Shown: one piece after another, positions 51,389 to 60,043 of the stretch
Numbering within the stretch: position 1 is the stretch's first letter
Layout: the number at the start of each line of letters is the position of its first letter
NCBI GenBank assembly: GCA_040216635.1
Contig: JAVJOU010000013.1
Location: forward strand, 62,001-126,000
DNA length: 64,000 bases
Reading direction: 5' to 3'
Source of the DNA: UBA1479 sp040216635
Lineage (GTDB): Bacteria > Pseudomonadota > Alphaproteobacteria > Rhodospirillales > Casp-alpha2
The notes under the pieces: generated by a model
Seen by the model: only the letters and a program-made list of their open reading frames with translations
Databases searched by the model: none
What the model was told of the DNA's origin: nothing
Position numbers and translations under genes: made by a program

Positions 51389-52789
51389 TTAAGCCAGATG
51401 GTCTTCGATATGGCGTTTCAGCTGGTCTAAATCGTTCGCAAGGCTTTGGCAACGTTGCGGCCGGTCCAAAAGATCGGCCAAGCGCGCGGGCAGGGCCGGG
51501 CGAATGGCCGATGCGGCTTCGACCGCGTCCGGGAATTTGGCCGGATGGGCGGTCGCCAGGATCACCACGGGTGTATCCGTTTCCCGGGCGGTCTGCCGCG
51601 CGGCACCGACGCCGACGGCGGTATGGGTGTCGATCAGCTCGCCGGTTTCATCTTTGACCTGTTTGATGATCGCTTTGGTTTCATCGTCGTCGAACCGGGC
51701 ACCCGCGAAAATTTCGCGGGCACGGGCCAATTGCGTGTCCGTGACGCTGAATTTGCCGGTCTTGCGGAAGTCGGACAGCACGCGGGCGCATTCGGCGCCG
51801 TCGCGGTCGACCAGGTCGAACAGCAGGCGTTCGAAGTTGGAGGATACCTGAATGTCCATGGACGGGCTGACGGTCGGGACCACGCCGGCCATTTCCATGG
51901 TGCCCGAGGCGAAGAACCGCGCCAGGATGTCGTTCGAATTGGAGCCGACGATCAGCTTGGAGACCGGCAATCCCATCTGCATGGCGGCATAGCCGGCGAA
52001 CACGTTGCCGAAATTGCCGGTGGGAACGGAAAAGGCGATTTTTTTGTCCGGTGCGCCCAATTTCACGGCGGCCCAGAAGTAATAGACGATCTGTGCCATC
52101 ACCCGCGCCCAGTTGATGGAATTGACGGCCGACAGGTTGAAACGGTCGCGGAAGTCCGGGTCGTTGAACAGGTCTTTGACCCGGTCCTGGCAATCGTCGA
52201 ACGATCCTTCGAGCGCGATGTTATGGACGTTGGCGGCTTCGACCGTGGTCATCTGCGCCTGCTGCACCGGGCTGACCCGGCCCTTGGGATGCAGCATGAA
52301 AATATCGATGGCGTCCTTGTCGCGGCAGGCCTCGATCGCGGCCGATCCCGTATCGCCCGAGGTGGCCCCCACGATGGTGATGCGTTCGCCCCGTTCGGAC
52401 AGCACATGGTCGAACAGCCGACCCAGGATCTGCATGGCCACGTCCTTGAAGGCCAGGGTCGGCCCGTGGAACAGTTCCAGCAGGTATTCGGTGTCATTCA
52501 ATTGTTTAAGCGGCAGGACGTCCGGTGCGTCGAAGGTCGCATAGGCATCGTCGATCAGTTTTTTCAGGTCGTCCGCCGGAATGGCGCTGCCGATGAAGGG
52601 GGCCATGACCTTTTGGGCCAGGGCCGGATAATCCAGGTCCTTCATGGCGCGGATGTCGTCGGCCGTGAACTGCGGCCAGGATTCGGGCACGTACAGGCCG
52701 CCGTCCCGCGCCAGTCCGGCCAAAAGGACGTCCGCAAAACCAAGGATCGGGGCCTGGCCCCGGGTCGAGATGTATCTGGGTTCGGTCAT
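51389..52789 (-). CDS. thrC: Threonine synthase
   Basis: PLP enzyme forming threonine from O-phosphohomoserine, 466 residues. The N-terminal RYISTRGQAP and the PLP-lysine motif in HGPTLAFKDVAMQ are class I threonine-synthase features. GNFGNVFAGYAAMQMGLPV and SSNFERLLF follow. ATG at 52789 is the family start. Partner of thrB at 36421. It is between the M32 carboxypeptidase and the M16 protease on the same strand. Confidence 0.95.
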   Translation of the reverse strand: MTEPRYISTRGQAPILGFADVLLAGLARDGGLYVPESWPQFTADDIRAMKDLDYPALAQKVMAPFIGSAIPADDLKKLIDDAYATFDAPDVLPLKQLNDTEYLLELFHGPTLAFKDVAMQILGRLFDHVLSERGERITIVGATSGDTGSAAIEACRDKDAIDIFMLHPKGRVSPVQQAQMTTVEAANVHNIALEGSFDDCQDRVKDLFNDPDFRDRFNLSAVNSINWARVMAQIVYYFWAAVKLGAPDKKIAFSVPTGNFGNVFAGYAAMQMGLPVSKLIVGSNSNDILARFFASGTMEMAGVVPTVSPSMDIQVSSNFERLLFDLVDRDGAECARVLSDFRKTGKFSVTDTQLARAREIFAGARFDDDETKAIIKQVKDETGELIDTHTAVGVGAARQTARETDTPVVILATAHPAKFPDAVEAASAIRPALPARLADLLDRPQRCQSLANDLDQLKRHIEDHLA

Positions 52790-52790
52790 G

Positions 52791-54320
52791 TCAGGCGGGT
52801 AGGTAGCGCGTTCGGAGATGGTTTTCAAACACCTTCGGGTCAAGCGCCTTGCCCGTGGCGGCGACCAGCATGTCTTTCGCGCTGCCGAACGAGCCTTTGC
52901 CGTGGACGTTTTCACGCAGCCAGGCCATCAACGGGGCGAAGTCGCCGCGCCCGATGGCGGGCTCGATTTCCACATCCTGATCGCAGGCGGCGGCGTAAAG
53001 CTGCGCCGCCGTCATGGCGCCGAGCGTATAGGTCGGGAAATAGCCCCAGGCCCCGTCGTACCAATGAATATCCTGCAGGCAGCCGACCGTATCCGTCGGC
53101 GGGCGAATACCCAGAAGGCGTTCCATCCCGTCGTTCCAGGCCCCGGGCAGATCGGGGATTTCCATGGCCCCTTCGATCAGCGCCTTTTCCAACCGGTAGC
53201 GCAGGATCACATGGGCCGGATAGGTAACCTCGTCGGCGTCGACGCGGATGAACGAACGGTCGACCTGGGTGTACAGGCGGAACAGGTTGTCCGCGTCCCA
53301 GGCAGGGCCGGAACCGCCGAAGGTGTCGCGCATGATGGGGGCGGCGAACCGCAAAAAGGTTTCCGACCGGCAGACCTGCATTTCCACCAGAAGCGACTGG
53401 CTTTCATGTACGGACATGCCGAGCGCATGGCCCACGGGCTGGCCGCGCCAGTCCTGGGGCAGGCCGCGTTCGTACATGGCATGGCCGGTTTCGTGCAGCA
53501 CACCCATCAGGGCCGAGGTGAAATCGCTTTCGTCATAGCGCGTGGTGATACGCACGTCGTCGGGTGTGCCGCCGCAGAACGGATGCAGGCTGACGTCCAG
53601 CCGCCCGTGATCGAAATCGAAGCCCAGCATTTCCATGAAGCGTTGGCCCAGGGCCTTTTGCTTGGCTTCGGTAAAGGGTCCTTCGGGCGGAACGATCTGC
53701 GGAGCGGCGGCCTGACGGTCCAGCACCTGGCCCAGGAAATTCGGCAGGAAAGCTTCCAGTTCGGCGAACACGGGGTCGATTTCGGCGGACCGGCCGCCCG
53801 GCTCGTAATCATCCAGAAGCGCGTCATACAGGCCCAACCCCAGGGCTTGGGATTTGACCTGGGCCTGCTCGCGGACAAGGTTCAAAAGTTCCGTGACATA
53901 GGGCTGTACGGCCTTGAAATCGTTATCGGCGCGGGCATCGCGCCACACGGCTTCGCAGGTGGTGGAGGCCCGGGACAAGCGCGTCACCAGGTCTTCGGAC
54001 AGGGCCGTGGCCTTGGTGAACCGGCGCTCGATCTCGCGCAGGTTGGCATGTTGCCAATCGGTCAGGTTCGCCGCATCGGCCTGGGCGGCGGCGATCAGGT
54101 CACCGGTTTCTGGTGCGGTCAGCAGGCTGTGATGAACGGCCGACAGTTCGGCCAGTTGCTCGGACCGCGCTTCGTGCCCGCCGCGCGGCATGACCGTCGA
54201 CATGTCCCAATGCAGCACGGCCTGCGCTTCGGACAGGGCGTTCAGCCGCCGGAAGCGGTTTTCCAGGTGGGTGTAGGCGGAGGACTTGGCAGTGTCGGTG
54301 TCCAGGATGCTGTCAGGCAT
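52791..54320 (-). CDS. Carboxypeptidase Taq-like (M32) metallopeptidase
   Basis: A 509-residue M32 carboxypeptidase, releasing C-terminal residues from peptides in the cytoplasm. The zinc motif is HETGH in GVLHETGHAMYERGLP. Family motifs GTPDDVRITTRYDE, HESQSLLVEMQV and YPAHVILRYRLEKALIEG are present. The gene ends 1 base before thrC begins. It is divergent from the KAP gene, across 72 bases. Confidence 0.93.
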   Translation of the reverse strand: MPDSILDTDTAKSSAYTHLENRFRRLNALSEAQAVLHWDMSTVMPRGGHEARSEQLAELSAVHHSLLTAPETGDLIAAAQADAANLTDWQHANLREIERRFTKATALSEDLVTRLSRASTTCEAVWRDARADNDFKAVQPYVTELLNLVREQAQVKSQALGLGLYDALLDDYEPGGRSAEIDPVFAELEAFLPNFLGQVLDRQAAAPQIVPPEGPFTEAKQKALGQRFMEMLGFDFDHGRLDVSLHPFCGGTPDDVRITTRYDESDFTSALMGVLHETGHAMYERGLPQDWRGQPVGHALGMSVHESQSLLVEMQVCRSETFLRFAAPIMRDTFGGSGPAWDADNLFRLYTQVDRSFIRVDADEVTYPAHVILRYRLEKALIEGAMEIPDLPGAWNDGMERLLGIRPPTDTVGCLQDIHWYDGAWGYFPTYTLGAMTAAQLYAAACDQDVEIEPAIGRGDFAPLMAWLRENVHGKGSFGSAKDMLVAATGKALDPKVFENHLRTRYLPA

Positions 54321-54392
54321 TTTATTCTTTATCTATTCGTCGAAAAATGATGGCAGGTTAAACTTTAAAGAGGTTTTTTATGGGAGGTCATT

Positions 54393-55802
54393 GTGAGGAT
54401 TTATCCAGAAGATCCTACTATATCAACCCTGGATGGATTTGATCCTTCGGTCGATATTTTTCAACGAAAAATCTTTGGCGAAGATTTAACGAGGTTGTTG
54501 AGTCAGGTATCTGACCCACTTGTCTTGGCTCTTGATGCACCCTGGGGTGCAGGCAAGTCTACATTTTTGAAGATGTGGGCGGGACATCTAAGAAACAACG
54601 GCTTTCCTGTCATTTATTTTGATGCCTTTGCCAATGATCATATGAGCGAAGCTTTTGAGGCCATCGCAGGTGAAGTTCTGGCATTAGCTTCTGAAGTAAA
54701 AGCAGAAAACGCTGAATTGTATGATGACTTTCTGGATAAATCTGTCCGAGTTGGAAAAATAATCTTCCGAGGATCTGTGAGGGCTGCATTGAAAGCGGGT
54801 ACACTTGGTATTTTGGACAGCGATAGCTTAAATCAGTTCGGGGAACTGAGAGAAGAACTGGCCTCTGAAGCCGGAGCGATTTCTGACGTATTTCTCCGTT
54901 CGCAACTAGAGGGCCATAAGGAGCAGAAAAAAGCATTTGAGAGTTTTCGGCAGGCTTTGGAAAGCCTTTCATGTGGCCTGAATGTTGGCACAATTGAGAA
55001 GACCTCAAAGAATAGCGAAGGTGAATCAGTCGAGCCGTTTGGCCACCGTCCGCTGGTCTTTATCATTGATGAACTTGATCGGTGTCGCCCCACTTTTGCT
55101 CTAGAAATGCTAGAAAAGGTTAAACACTTCTTTTCAGTTCCTGGTGTCCATTTTGTGCTAGGCACTCATTTAAAGCAGCTCGAAAACTCTGTTAGATTTG
55201 CTTACGGACCAGAGATTGAAGCTGCGACTTATCTTCAAAAATTTTATCACTTGATTGTTCAGCTTCCCGAGGGGAGCAATCGAGAGTACGAGAGGTACAG
55301 TAAAAAGTACCTTGTGAAAATTTTTGATCAATTGCCTAAAGACGATGAGGGTGGGCAGTTTACCAGCACCCTGATCACTATGATTGATCATTTTGTTCAC
55401 GCAAATCAGCTAACTTTTAGAACTATAGATAGGATCGCGACTTCAATTTCAATTGTTGTCGCATCAACTAATAAAAGAAATTTACGCATTGCGCCTATTA
55501 TTGGCGGACTTTGTATAATGAAGGTTCTTGAGCCGGATTTGTATAAAAAGGCACGTCGTGGCCAAGCTACCATAGCTGAGATCGAAAAGTTTTTTGGGTT
55601 TGAGAACTGGGGGGAAGACTCTCTGGTCGGAGAGAGGACGCGGAAGTGGTGGGAGTATTGTGTGGTTCCTAATTTGGATGAGTCAGAAGGGCTTTGGCAA
55701 AATTTTGCGCAAGGGCTTTTTAGATTCAATATTGATGATCGCCACGAAATTGTTCCAATACTGGCAACCCGTTTTGTAGATCGGTTTATGGTGCCCGACT
55801 AA
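54393..55802 (+). CDS. KAP-family P-loop NTPase, AT-rich island
   Basis: A 469-residue STAND-like P-loop NTPase of the KAP group. Walker A is DAPWGAGKSTF (K55) and Walker B is LVFIIDELDRCRP (D226-E227, then D229-R230). KFYHLIVQLP and the C-terminal region are as in other KAP proteins. Unlike many KAP NTPases it has no obvious membrane helices between the two motifs. Base composition is plainly richer in A/T than any neighbour, pointing to recent transfer. GTG start follows GGAGG. The stop overlaps the ctaB stop by 4 bases. F-plasmid PifA, a phage-exclusion protein, is in this family, so defence is plausible but unproven. Confidence 0.88.
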   Translation: MRIYPEDPTISTLDGFDPSVDIFQRKIFGEDLTRLLSQVSDPLVLALDAPWGAGKSTFLKMWAGHLRNNGFPVIYFDAFANDHMSEAFEAIAGEVLALASEVKAENAELYDDFLDKSVRVGKIIFRGSVRAALKAGTLGILDSDSLNQFGELREELASEAGAISDVFLRSQLEGHKEQKKAFESFRQALESLSCGLNVGTIEKTSKNSEGESVEPFGHRPLVFIIDELDRCRPTFALEMLEKVKHFFSVPGVHFVLGTHLKQLENSVRFAYGPEIEAATYLQKFYHLIVQLPEGSNREYERYSKKYLVKIFDQLPKDDEGGQFTSTLITMIDHFVHANQLTFRTIDRIATSISIVVASTNKRNLRIAPIIGGLCIMKVLEPDLYKKARRGQATIAEIEKFFGFENWGEDSLVGERTRKWWEYCVVPNLDESEGLWQNFAQGLFRFNIDDRHEIVPILATRFVDRFMVPD

Positions 55803-56761
55803 TATACCGAGAAAAACAGGGTGCGGTCGGCCAGCAGGGCCAGGAAAATCCCGAACAGATAAAGGATCGTATAGAAGAACATGGGCCGGCAGGGGCCTTG
55901 CTTGGCGTCGGCGACGTTTTCCGCCCGCCAGACCCGCGCCATATGCACGATCAACCCGACGTTCAGCCCGGCCACGGCGATCAGGTACAGCCAGCCGGAC
56001 ATCTGAATGGCCACGGGCGCGAAGGTCGCGGGGACCAAAAGGGCTGTGTAGACCACCATCTGGACCTTGGTGCCCCGTTCGCCCACGACCACGGGCAGCA
56101 TGGGCACGCCCACGTTCTGGTAATCCTGGCGGCGGAACAGGGCCAACGCCCAGGTATGGGGCGGGGTCCACAGAAAGATGATCATGAACAGGGCCAGCGC
56201 CCCCCAGGGGTCGGCCAGGAATCCGGCGTTTCCGGTCACGGCGGCCCAGCCGATCACCGGCGGCAAGGCACCCGAGGCCCCGCCGATCACGATGTTCTGC
56301 GGCGTGCGGCGTTTCAGCCAGACCGTATAGATGAACACGTAATACAGAATCGTCACGCCCAGCAGCAGGCCCGAAATTTCGTTGACCCAGATACCCATGG
56401 CGATGACGGAGGCAACGGCCAGGACCGATCCGAACACCAATGCATTGCGCGCTTCCATGCGGCCCGCCGGGATTGGACGGTTCATGGTGCGCTGCATGTG
56501 CAGGTCGATGTCGCGGTCGTACCACATGTTGATGGCGCCGGATGCTCCGGCACCGATCGAAATGCAAAGAATGGCGACGAAGGCTTCGAACGTGCCGATC
56601 TCACCCGGGGCCATGACCAGCCCGACCATGGCCGTGAACACGACCAGCGACATCACCCTGGGCTTCAGCAACAGGGCATAGTCAGCCAGCCGGAACCGAG
56701 GTTCCGGACGGGGTGCTGGATCGGCCGATGTGTCGATCTGTTGGGCGACGGTGTCGCTCAC
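55799..56761 (-). CDS. ctaB: Protoheme IX farnesyltransferase (heme O synthase)
   Basis: Membrane prenyltransferase that turns heme B into heme O for the aa3 oxidase, 320 residues with about nine membrane helices. Motifs NMWYDRDIDLHMQRT (first Asp-rich) and YTVWLKRRTPQNIVIGGASGALPP are intact. It is the last gene of the minus-strand unit, 45 bases after the oxidase-like gene. Its C-terminus (ADRTLFFSVY) overlaps the KAP gene by 4 bases; length is normal. Confidence 0.94.
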   Translation of the reverse strand: MSDTVAQQIDTSADPAPRPEPRFRLADYALLLKPRVMSLVVFTAMVGLVMAPGEIGTFEAFVAILCISIGAGASGAINMWYDRDIDLHMQRTMNRPIPAGRMEARNALVFGSVLAVASVIAMGIWVNEISGLLLGVTILYYVFIYTVWLKRRTPQNIVIGGASGALPPVIGWAAVTGNAGFLADPWGALALFMIIFLWTPPHTWALALFRRQDYQNVGVPMLPVVVGERGTKVQMVVYTALLVPATFAPVAIQMSGWLYLIAVAGLNVGLIVHMARVWRAENVADAKQGPCRPMFFYTILYLFGIFLALLADRTLFFSVY

Positions 56762-56806
56762 GTTTGGCCTCTTAAGATGGTTCAGGTCAGCCTTTGCCTG
56801 GGCGCT

Positions 56807-58237
56807 TTATATTTTAAGTTCGCGCCGAGGGCCAGTATCCGTTGGTATAGGTCTGCGTAAAAGTGCGCGGCCCGCGATCCAGATGAACATCACCCCGCCG
56901 GCCACCGCGATCACCGCCCCCACTCCCATGCCGTACAACCCGGCCTGCGCGCCCACGGCTTCCAGGCCGGCGATGTCGCCGCCGACCTTGCGCGGCGCAC
57001 CGTATCCACCCGCCAGAAACAGACCCAGGGAATGCAGCGCCTGGCCCAGGCCGTACAGCCAGAACAGGGCGGTCACCGCCCGCCCCAAATTCACTGCACG
57101 GTTCAGGGACGGCAGCAAAACGCAGAACACCAGCCCCATCAGGCCCAGGTTCACACCGCCGATCACCCCATGGTAATGGGCCGGGGTGCGGGTGTCCGTA
57201 CCGTCCACGAACAGACCCAAAAGACCACCCAGGAAGAACACGCCCATGGACAGATAAAGGGCATGGCGGGCCAGACGTCCCTGGCCGTCGAGCGGCCGGT
57301 CAGACGACGCGCCGCCGGAACGTTGGATCAGGATCGCCGCCGCCAGCACGGTGGGGGCCGGGCTCAACAGGTACTGCAGGTCGGTAAAGGCCTGGGTCTG
57401 GTCCGCGCTGAACAGGGGGAAAATCCAGTACAGGGCCGGGCCGATGAAGGAAAACAGGGTATGTGTCGCCATCACGGCAAAGAACAGGTTGCCCGACAAG
57501 GGGCGTCCCGCCAGGGACGCCAGGGCGAACCAGGCACAAAGCATCAGGCCCGCGTTGACGAATTGCAGGACATGCCCGCCGCCCCAGAACAGGCGTTCGT
57601 TCAATTCCGCCGAAGCCGGCTCGCCCGAGGCCGCGTGGAAGGTCACACCGAAGCAGATAAAGGCGGCGACATAGGCCGCCGTGGTCAGCAAAATGCCGAG
57701 CCCGTCCGGCCCCGGCTGATTGGCCCGCCGCAGGAAGGCGGCTAAAAGCCGGATAACGACGAACAGCACGCCCATGAACATGAACACCAGTCCCAGATAG
57801 TAAAGAGGGTCGATGATCGCCGGCACATAGTTGTTGAGCGAGGCTTCCGTGGCGTGCTCGACCGCCGGGATCATCAGCAGAATCTGGCCCGCCGCCACCA
57901 TCCATACGGCCGATCGGCCGGTCGACCGGCCGCGGCTGCGCCCGTCGTCCAGATGATAGGTCGCGGCCGCCGCCAAGGCTCCCAACAGGCACAGGAACCA
58001 GACGACGAAGGAATAGACGACATGGATGACCAGCCCCTTTTCGAAGAAATGCAGGGGCCAGGGGATCAGGTTTTCCGTGCCGGGCACGCGGGATAGGGCC
58101 AGAAACAGGGCGAACACACCGGCGATGGCCAGCGCCGTCATGCCCAGCAGCAGCCAGGCGCGCACTTCCCAGCCGGCATCTTCGCTGCGTGCCGCCGCCC
58201 GGAAGGCGCTGAAGGGGGTGGGGGCGTCGCCGGTCAT
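56807..58237 (-). CDS. Heme-copper oxidase subunit I-like protein, 12 membrane helices
   Basis: A 476-residue protein with 12 predicted membrane helices, as in subunit I of heme-copper oxidases. Candidate ligands by position are H72 (helix II, KGLVIHVVYSF), H222 (helix VI, GGGHVLQFVN), H259 (helix VII, ATHTLFS) and H354/H356 (helix X, AHYHGVIGGVN). Helix VII has one His where oxidases have two, so one copper ligand seems absent. It is usually labelled cbb3-type subunit I in relatives, but ccoO and ccoP partners are not nearby. ATG overlaps the DUF420 stop (ATGA). The role could be assembly, a respiratory NO reductase or a non-canonical oxidase. Confidence 0.75.
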   Translation of the reverse strand: MTGDAPTPFSAFRAAARSEDAGWEVRAWLLLGMTALAIAGVFALFLALSRVPGTENLIPWPLHFFEKGLVIHVVYSFVVWFLCLLGALAAAATYHLDDGRSRGRSTGRSAVWMVAAGQILLMIPAVEHATEASLNNYVPAIIDPLYYLGLVFMFMGVLFVVIRLLAAFLRRANQPGPDGLGILLTTAAYVAAFICFGVTFHAASGEPASAELNERLFWGGGHVLQFVNAGLMLCAWFALASLAGRPLSGNLFFAVMATHTLFSFIGPALYWIFPLFSADQTQAFTDLQYLLSPAPTVLAAAILIQRSGGASSDRPLDGQGRLARHALYLSMGVFFLGGLLGLFVDGTDTRTPAHYHGVIGGVNLGLMGLVFCVLLPSLNRAVNLGRAVTALFWLYGLGQALHSLGLFLAGGYGAPRKVGGDIAGLEAVGAQAGLYGMGVGAVIAVAGGVMFIWIAGRALLRRPIPTDTGPRRELKI

Positions 58238-58671
58238 CCGGCTGTCCCCGTATAAGGATAAAGGTGAACGGCCATGGCATAGACCACCACGCCGGAAATC
58301 CCGACATACATCCACAGCGGCCAGACCCAGCGGGCCAGCGCCTTATGGCGTTCGAACTGGCCGGTCAGCGCGCGCCAGAAAGTCATGGGAACCAGCGGCG
58401 TGATGGCGATGGCGCCGATCACATGGACGATCAGAATGGTGAAATAGACAGGCCGGATCATGCCCTCGCCGCCGAATTTGGCGAATCCGGAATTCAGCTT
58501 GTAAATCACATAGACGATCAGAAACGCCACCGATGCGGCACCGGCACAGAGCATCATGGCGCGGTGCTTGTTTTTCGCACCTTGCTTGATGAACACATAG
58601 CCGACCGTCATGAAAGCGACGGACAGCGCGTTGAACCCGGCGATGAAATGGGGCAGGTCTTGAACGGTCAT
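58234..58671 (-). CDS. DUF420 membrane protein (CtaM-like)
   Basis: A 145-residue protein with four membrane helices (for example LPHFIAGFNALSVAFMTVGYVF and FTILIVHVIGAIAITPLVP). DUF420 includes CtaM, an aa3-oxidase assembly factor in Gram-positive bacteria. Two His residues in helices (LPHFIAGFN, LIVHVIGA) are conserved heme/copper candidates. The ATG 58671 is 14 bases after the 29-residue peptide gene, and its stop overlaps the oxidase-like gene. Assembly of the neighbouring oxidase is the likely role. Confidence 0.85.
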   Translation of the reverse strand: MTVQDLPHFIAGFNALSVAFMTVGYVFIKQGAKNKHRAMMLCAGAASVAFLIVYVIYKLNSGFAKFGGEGMIRPVYFTILIVHVIGAIAITPLVPMTFWRALTGQFERHKALARWVWPLWMYVGISGVVVYAMAVHLYPYTGTAG

Positions 58672-58685
58672 GGTCGGAAAATCGC

Positions 58686-58775
58686 CTAGCGCGTGGTCAT
58701 GTTCAACCAGAACAGCAGGTACATCACGACGGCTACGACGGCCAGGATGGCACCCATTTGCCAGTTCTTCATCAT
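58686..58775 (-). CDS. 29-residue single-helix membrane peptide
   Basis: A short gene, 29 codons, first of the minus-strand oxidase-assembly unit. It starts with two ATGs behind AAGGA at 7 bases spacing. The product begins MMKNWQMGAI and has one membrane helix (AILAVVAVVMYLLFWL) and a short polar C-terminus. It precedes DUF420 by 14 bases. Size and place suggest a small structural or assembly subunit like other oxidase micro-proteins; homology could not be tested. Confidence 0.65.
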   Translation of the reverse strand: MMKNWQMGAILAVVAVVMYLLFWLNMTTR

Positions 58776-59079
58776 CTTGCAATCCTTAAACTTCTTCGGG
58801 TTGGCGCGCCGATCCGGAAGGTACGATATAGGTCCGCCCGGGGCTGGTGCGGCTGCTCCAAGATGGACATCAGGGGCGGAAAATCAAGGCAATTAGGCCA
58901 TTTGTCCAGGGCAAAAAAGCCTTTGCAACGCGGTCGGGGGATGCTAGCTAAGACCTCGCGTTTCCCCGGGGGCGCGGTGCCTGCGCGCTTGGCTACCCGG
59001 TGAGATAATAGTTTAAGAAACAAGGGCCTAACGGAATAACGACTTTTAAGTGTTAATTCCCAATGCTCGGAAATTTCGG
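58776..59079. other. Divergent regulatory region of the cox genes
   Basis: These 304 bases separate the minus-strand assembly unit from coxB. TTGCAA (58923-58928) and TAGCTA (58945-58950) with a 16-base spacer form a weak promoter candidate for coxB. A run of A/T-rich sequence (58999-59070) precedes the start. I found no FNR or ArcA-type dyad. Confidence 0.35.
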
Positions 59080-59961
59080 ATGAGGACTATGACCTTGAGA
59101 TTGCACGCCCTGATCACCGGTGCCGCACTTTCCATTATTTCGTTCTGCGGTAGCGCGTTTGTTTTCGCCGGAAGTGCGCTGGCGGACGGTATCGCCAAGC
59201 CCTGGCAAATGACTTTCCAGGAAGCCGCATCTCCGGTCATGGAACAGATCGACAGCTTTCACGACCTTCTGTTTTGGATCATCACGATCATCACGCTGTT
59301 CGTGCTGTTCCTGCTGATCTACGTGATCGTCAAATTCAATGAGAAGGCGAATCCGGTCCCGTCCAAGACGACCCATAACACCTTCATCGAGGTTGTTTGG
59401 ACCGTGGTGCCGATTATCATCCTGATCGTGATCGCCGTGCCGTCCTTCAAGCTGCTGTTCTTCCAGGACCGGCATGAAAACCCGGACATGACGTTGAAGG
59501 TCGTCGGTCACCAGTGGTATTGGTCTTATCAGTATCCGGATCACGGCGATTTCGGCTTCGACAGCCAGATGATCCAGACGGAAGACCTGAAACCCGGTCA
59601 GCCGCGTCTTTTGTCCGTCGACAATTTCGTCGTGCTTCCGGTCGACACCAACATCCGTGTGCTGCAGACGGCCGATGACGTGATCCATAACTGGGCCATG
59701 CCTGCCTTCGGTTTGAAGTTGGACGCCGTTCCCGGCCGGATCAACGAAAACTGGGTGCGCATCACCAAGCCCGGTGACTATTACGGCCAGTGTTCCGAGC
59801 TTTGCGGAATCGGCCATGCCTTCATGCCGATCCATGTGAAGGCGGTCTCGAAGGAAGAATTTGCTACCTGGGTCAAGTCGGCGCAGGAAAAATTCGCCGA
59901 CAGCATGCCCGCGCCGGCACCCGGCGAGGCCACGGTCAAGGTTGCCCAGGCCAAGGATTGA
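59080..59961 (+). CDS. coxB: Cytochrome c oxidase subunit II
   Basis: Subunit II of aa3-type oxidase, receiving electrons from cytochrome c at CuA. A signal peptide (ALITGAALSIISFCGSAFVFAGSALA) and two membrane helices precede the periplasmic cupredoxin. The CuA ligands are in CSELCGIGHAFMPIHV (Cys, Cys, His, Met). HQWYWSYQYPD is also typical. Start could be ATG 59080 or 59089 (behind GAGG). First gene of coxBA-cox11-coxC. Confidence 0.95.
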   Translation: MRTMTLRLHALITGAALSIISFCGSAFVFAGSALADGIAKPWQMTFQEAASPVMEQIDSFHDLLFWIITIITLFVLFLLIYVIVKFNEKANPVPSKTTHNTFIEVVWTVVPIIILIVIAVPSFKLLFFQDRHENPDMTLKVVGHQWYWSYQYPDHGDFGFDSQMIQTEDLKPGQPRLLSVDNFVVLPVDTNIRVLQTADDVIHNWAMPAFGLKLDAVPGRINENWVRITKPGDYYGQCSELCGIGHAFMPIHVKAVSKEEFATWVKSAQEKFADSMPAPAPGEATVKVAQAKD

Positions 59962-60043
59962 GCCGAGCGCCTGGACAGCTATTCAAGGATTAAGGGCACG
60001 CCCCGGCGGCCGAAAGACAAACTGAACGAAAAGAGGTTACCCC

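Noticed and set aside
54321..55830. Direct repeats or att sites flanking the KAP gene
   Set aside because: Comparing the two edges by eye I found only short A-rich similarities; no duplicated target or integrase was seen.
55799..55830. Truncation of ctaB by the KAP gene
   Set aside because: CtaB has the usual length and ends after its last membrane helix, so the overlap seems harmless.
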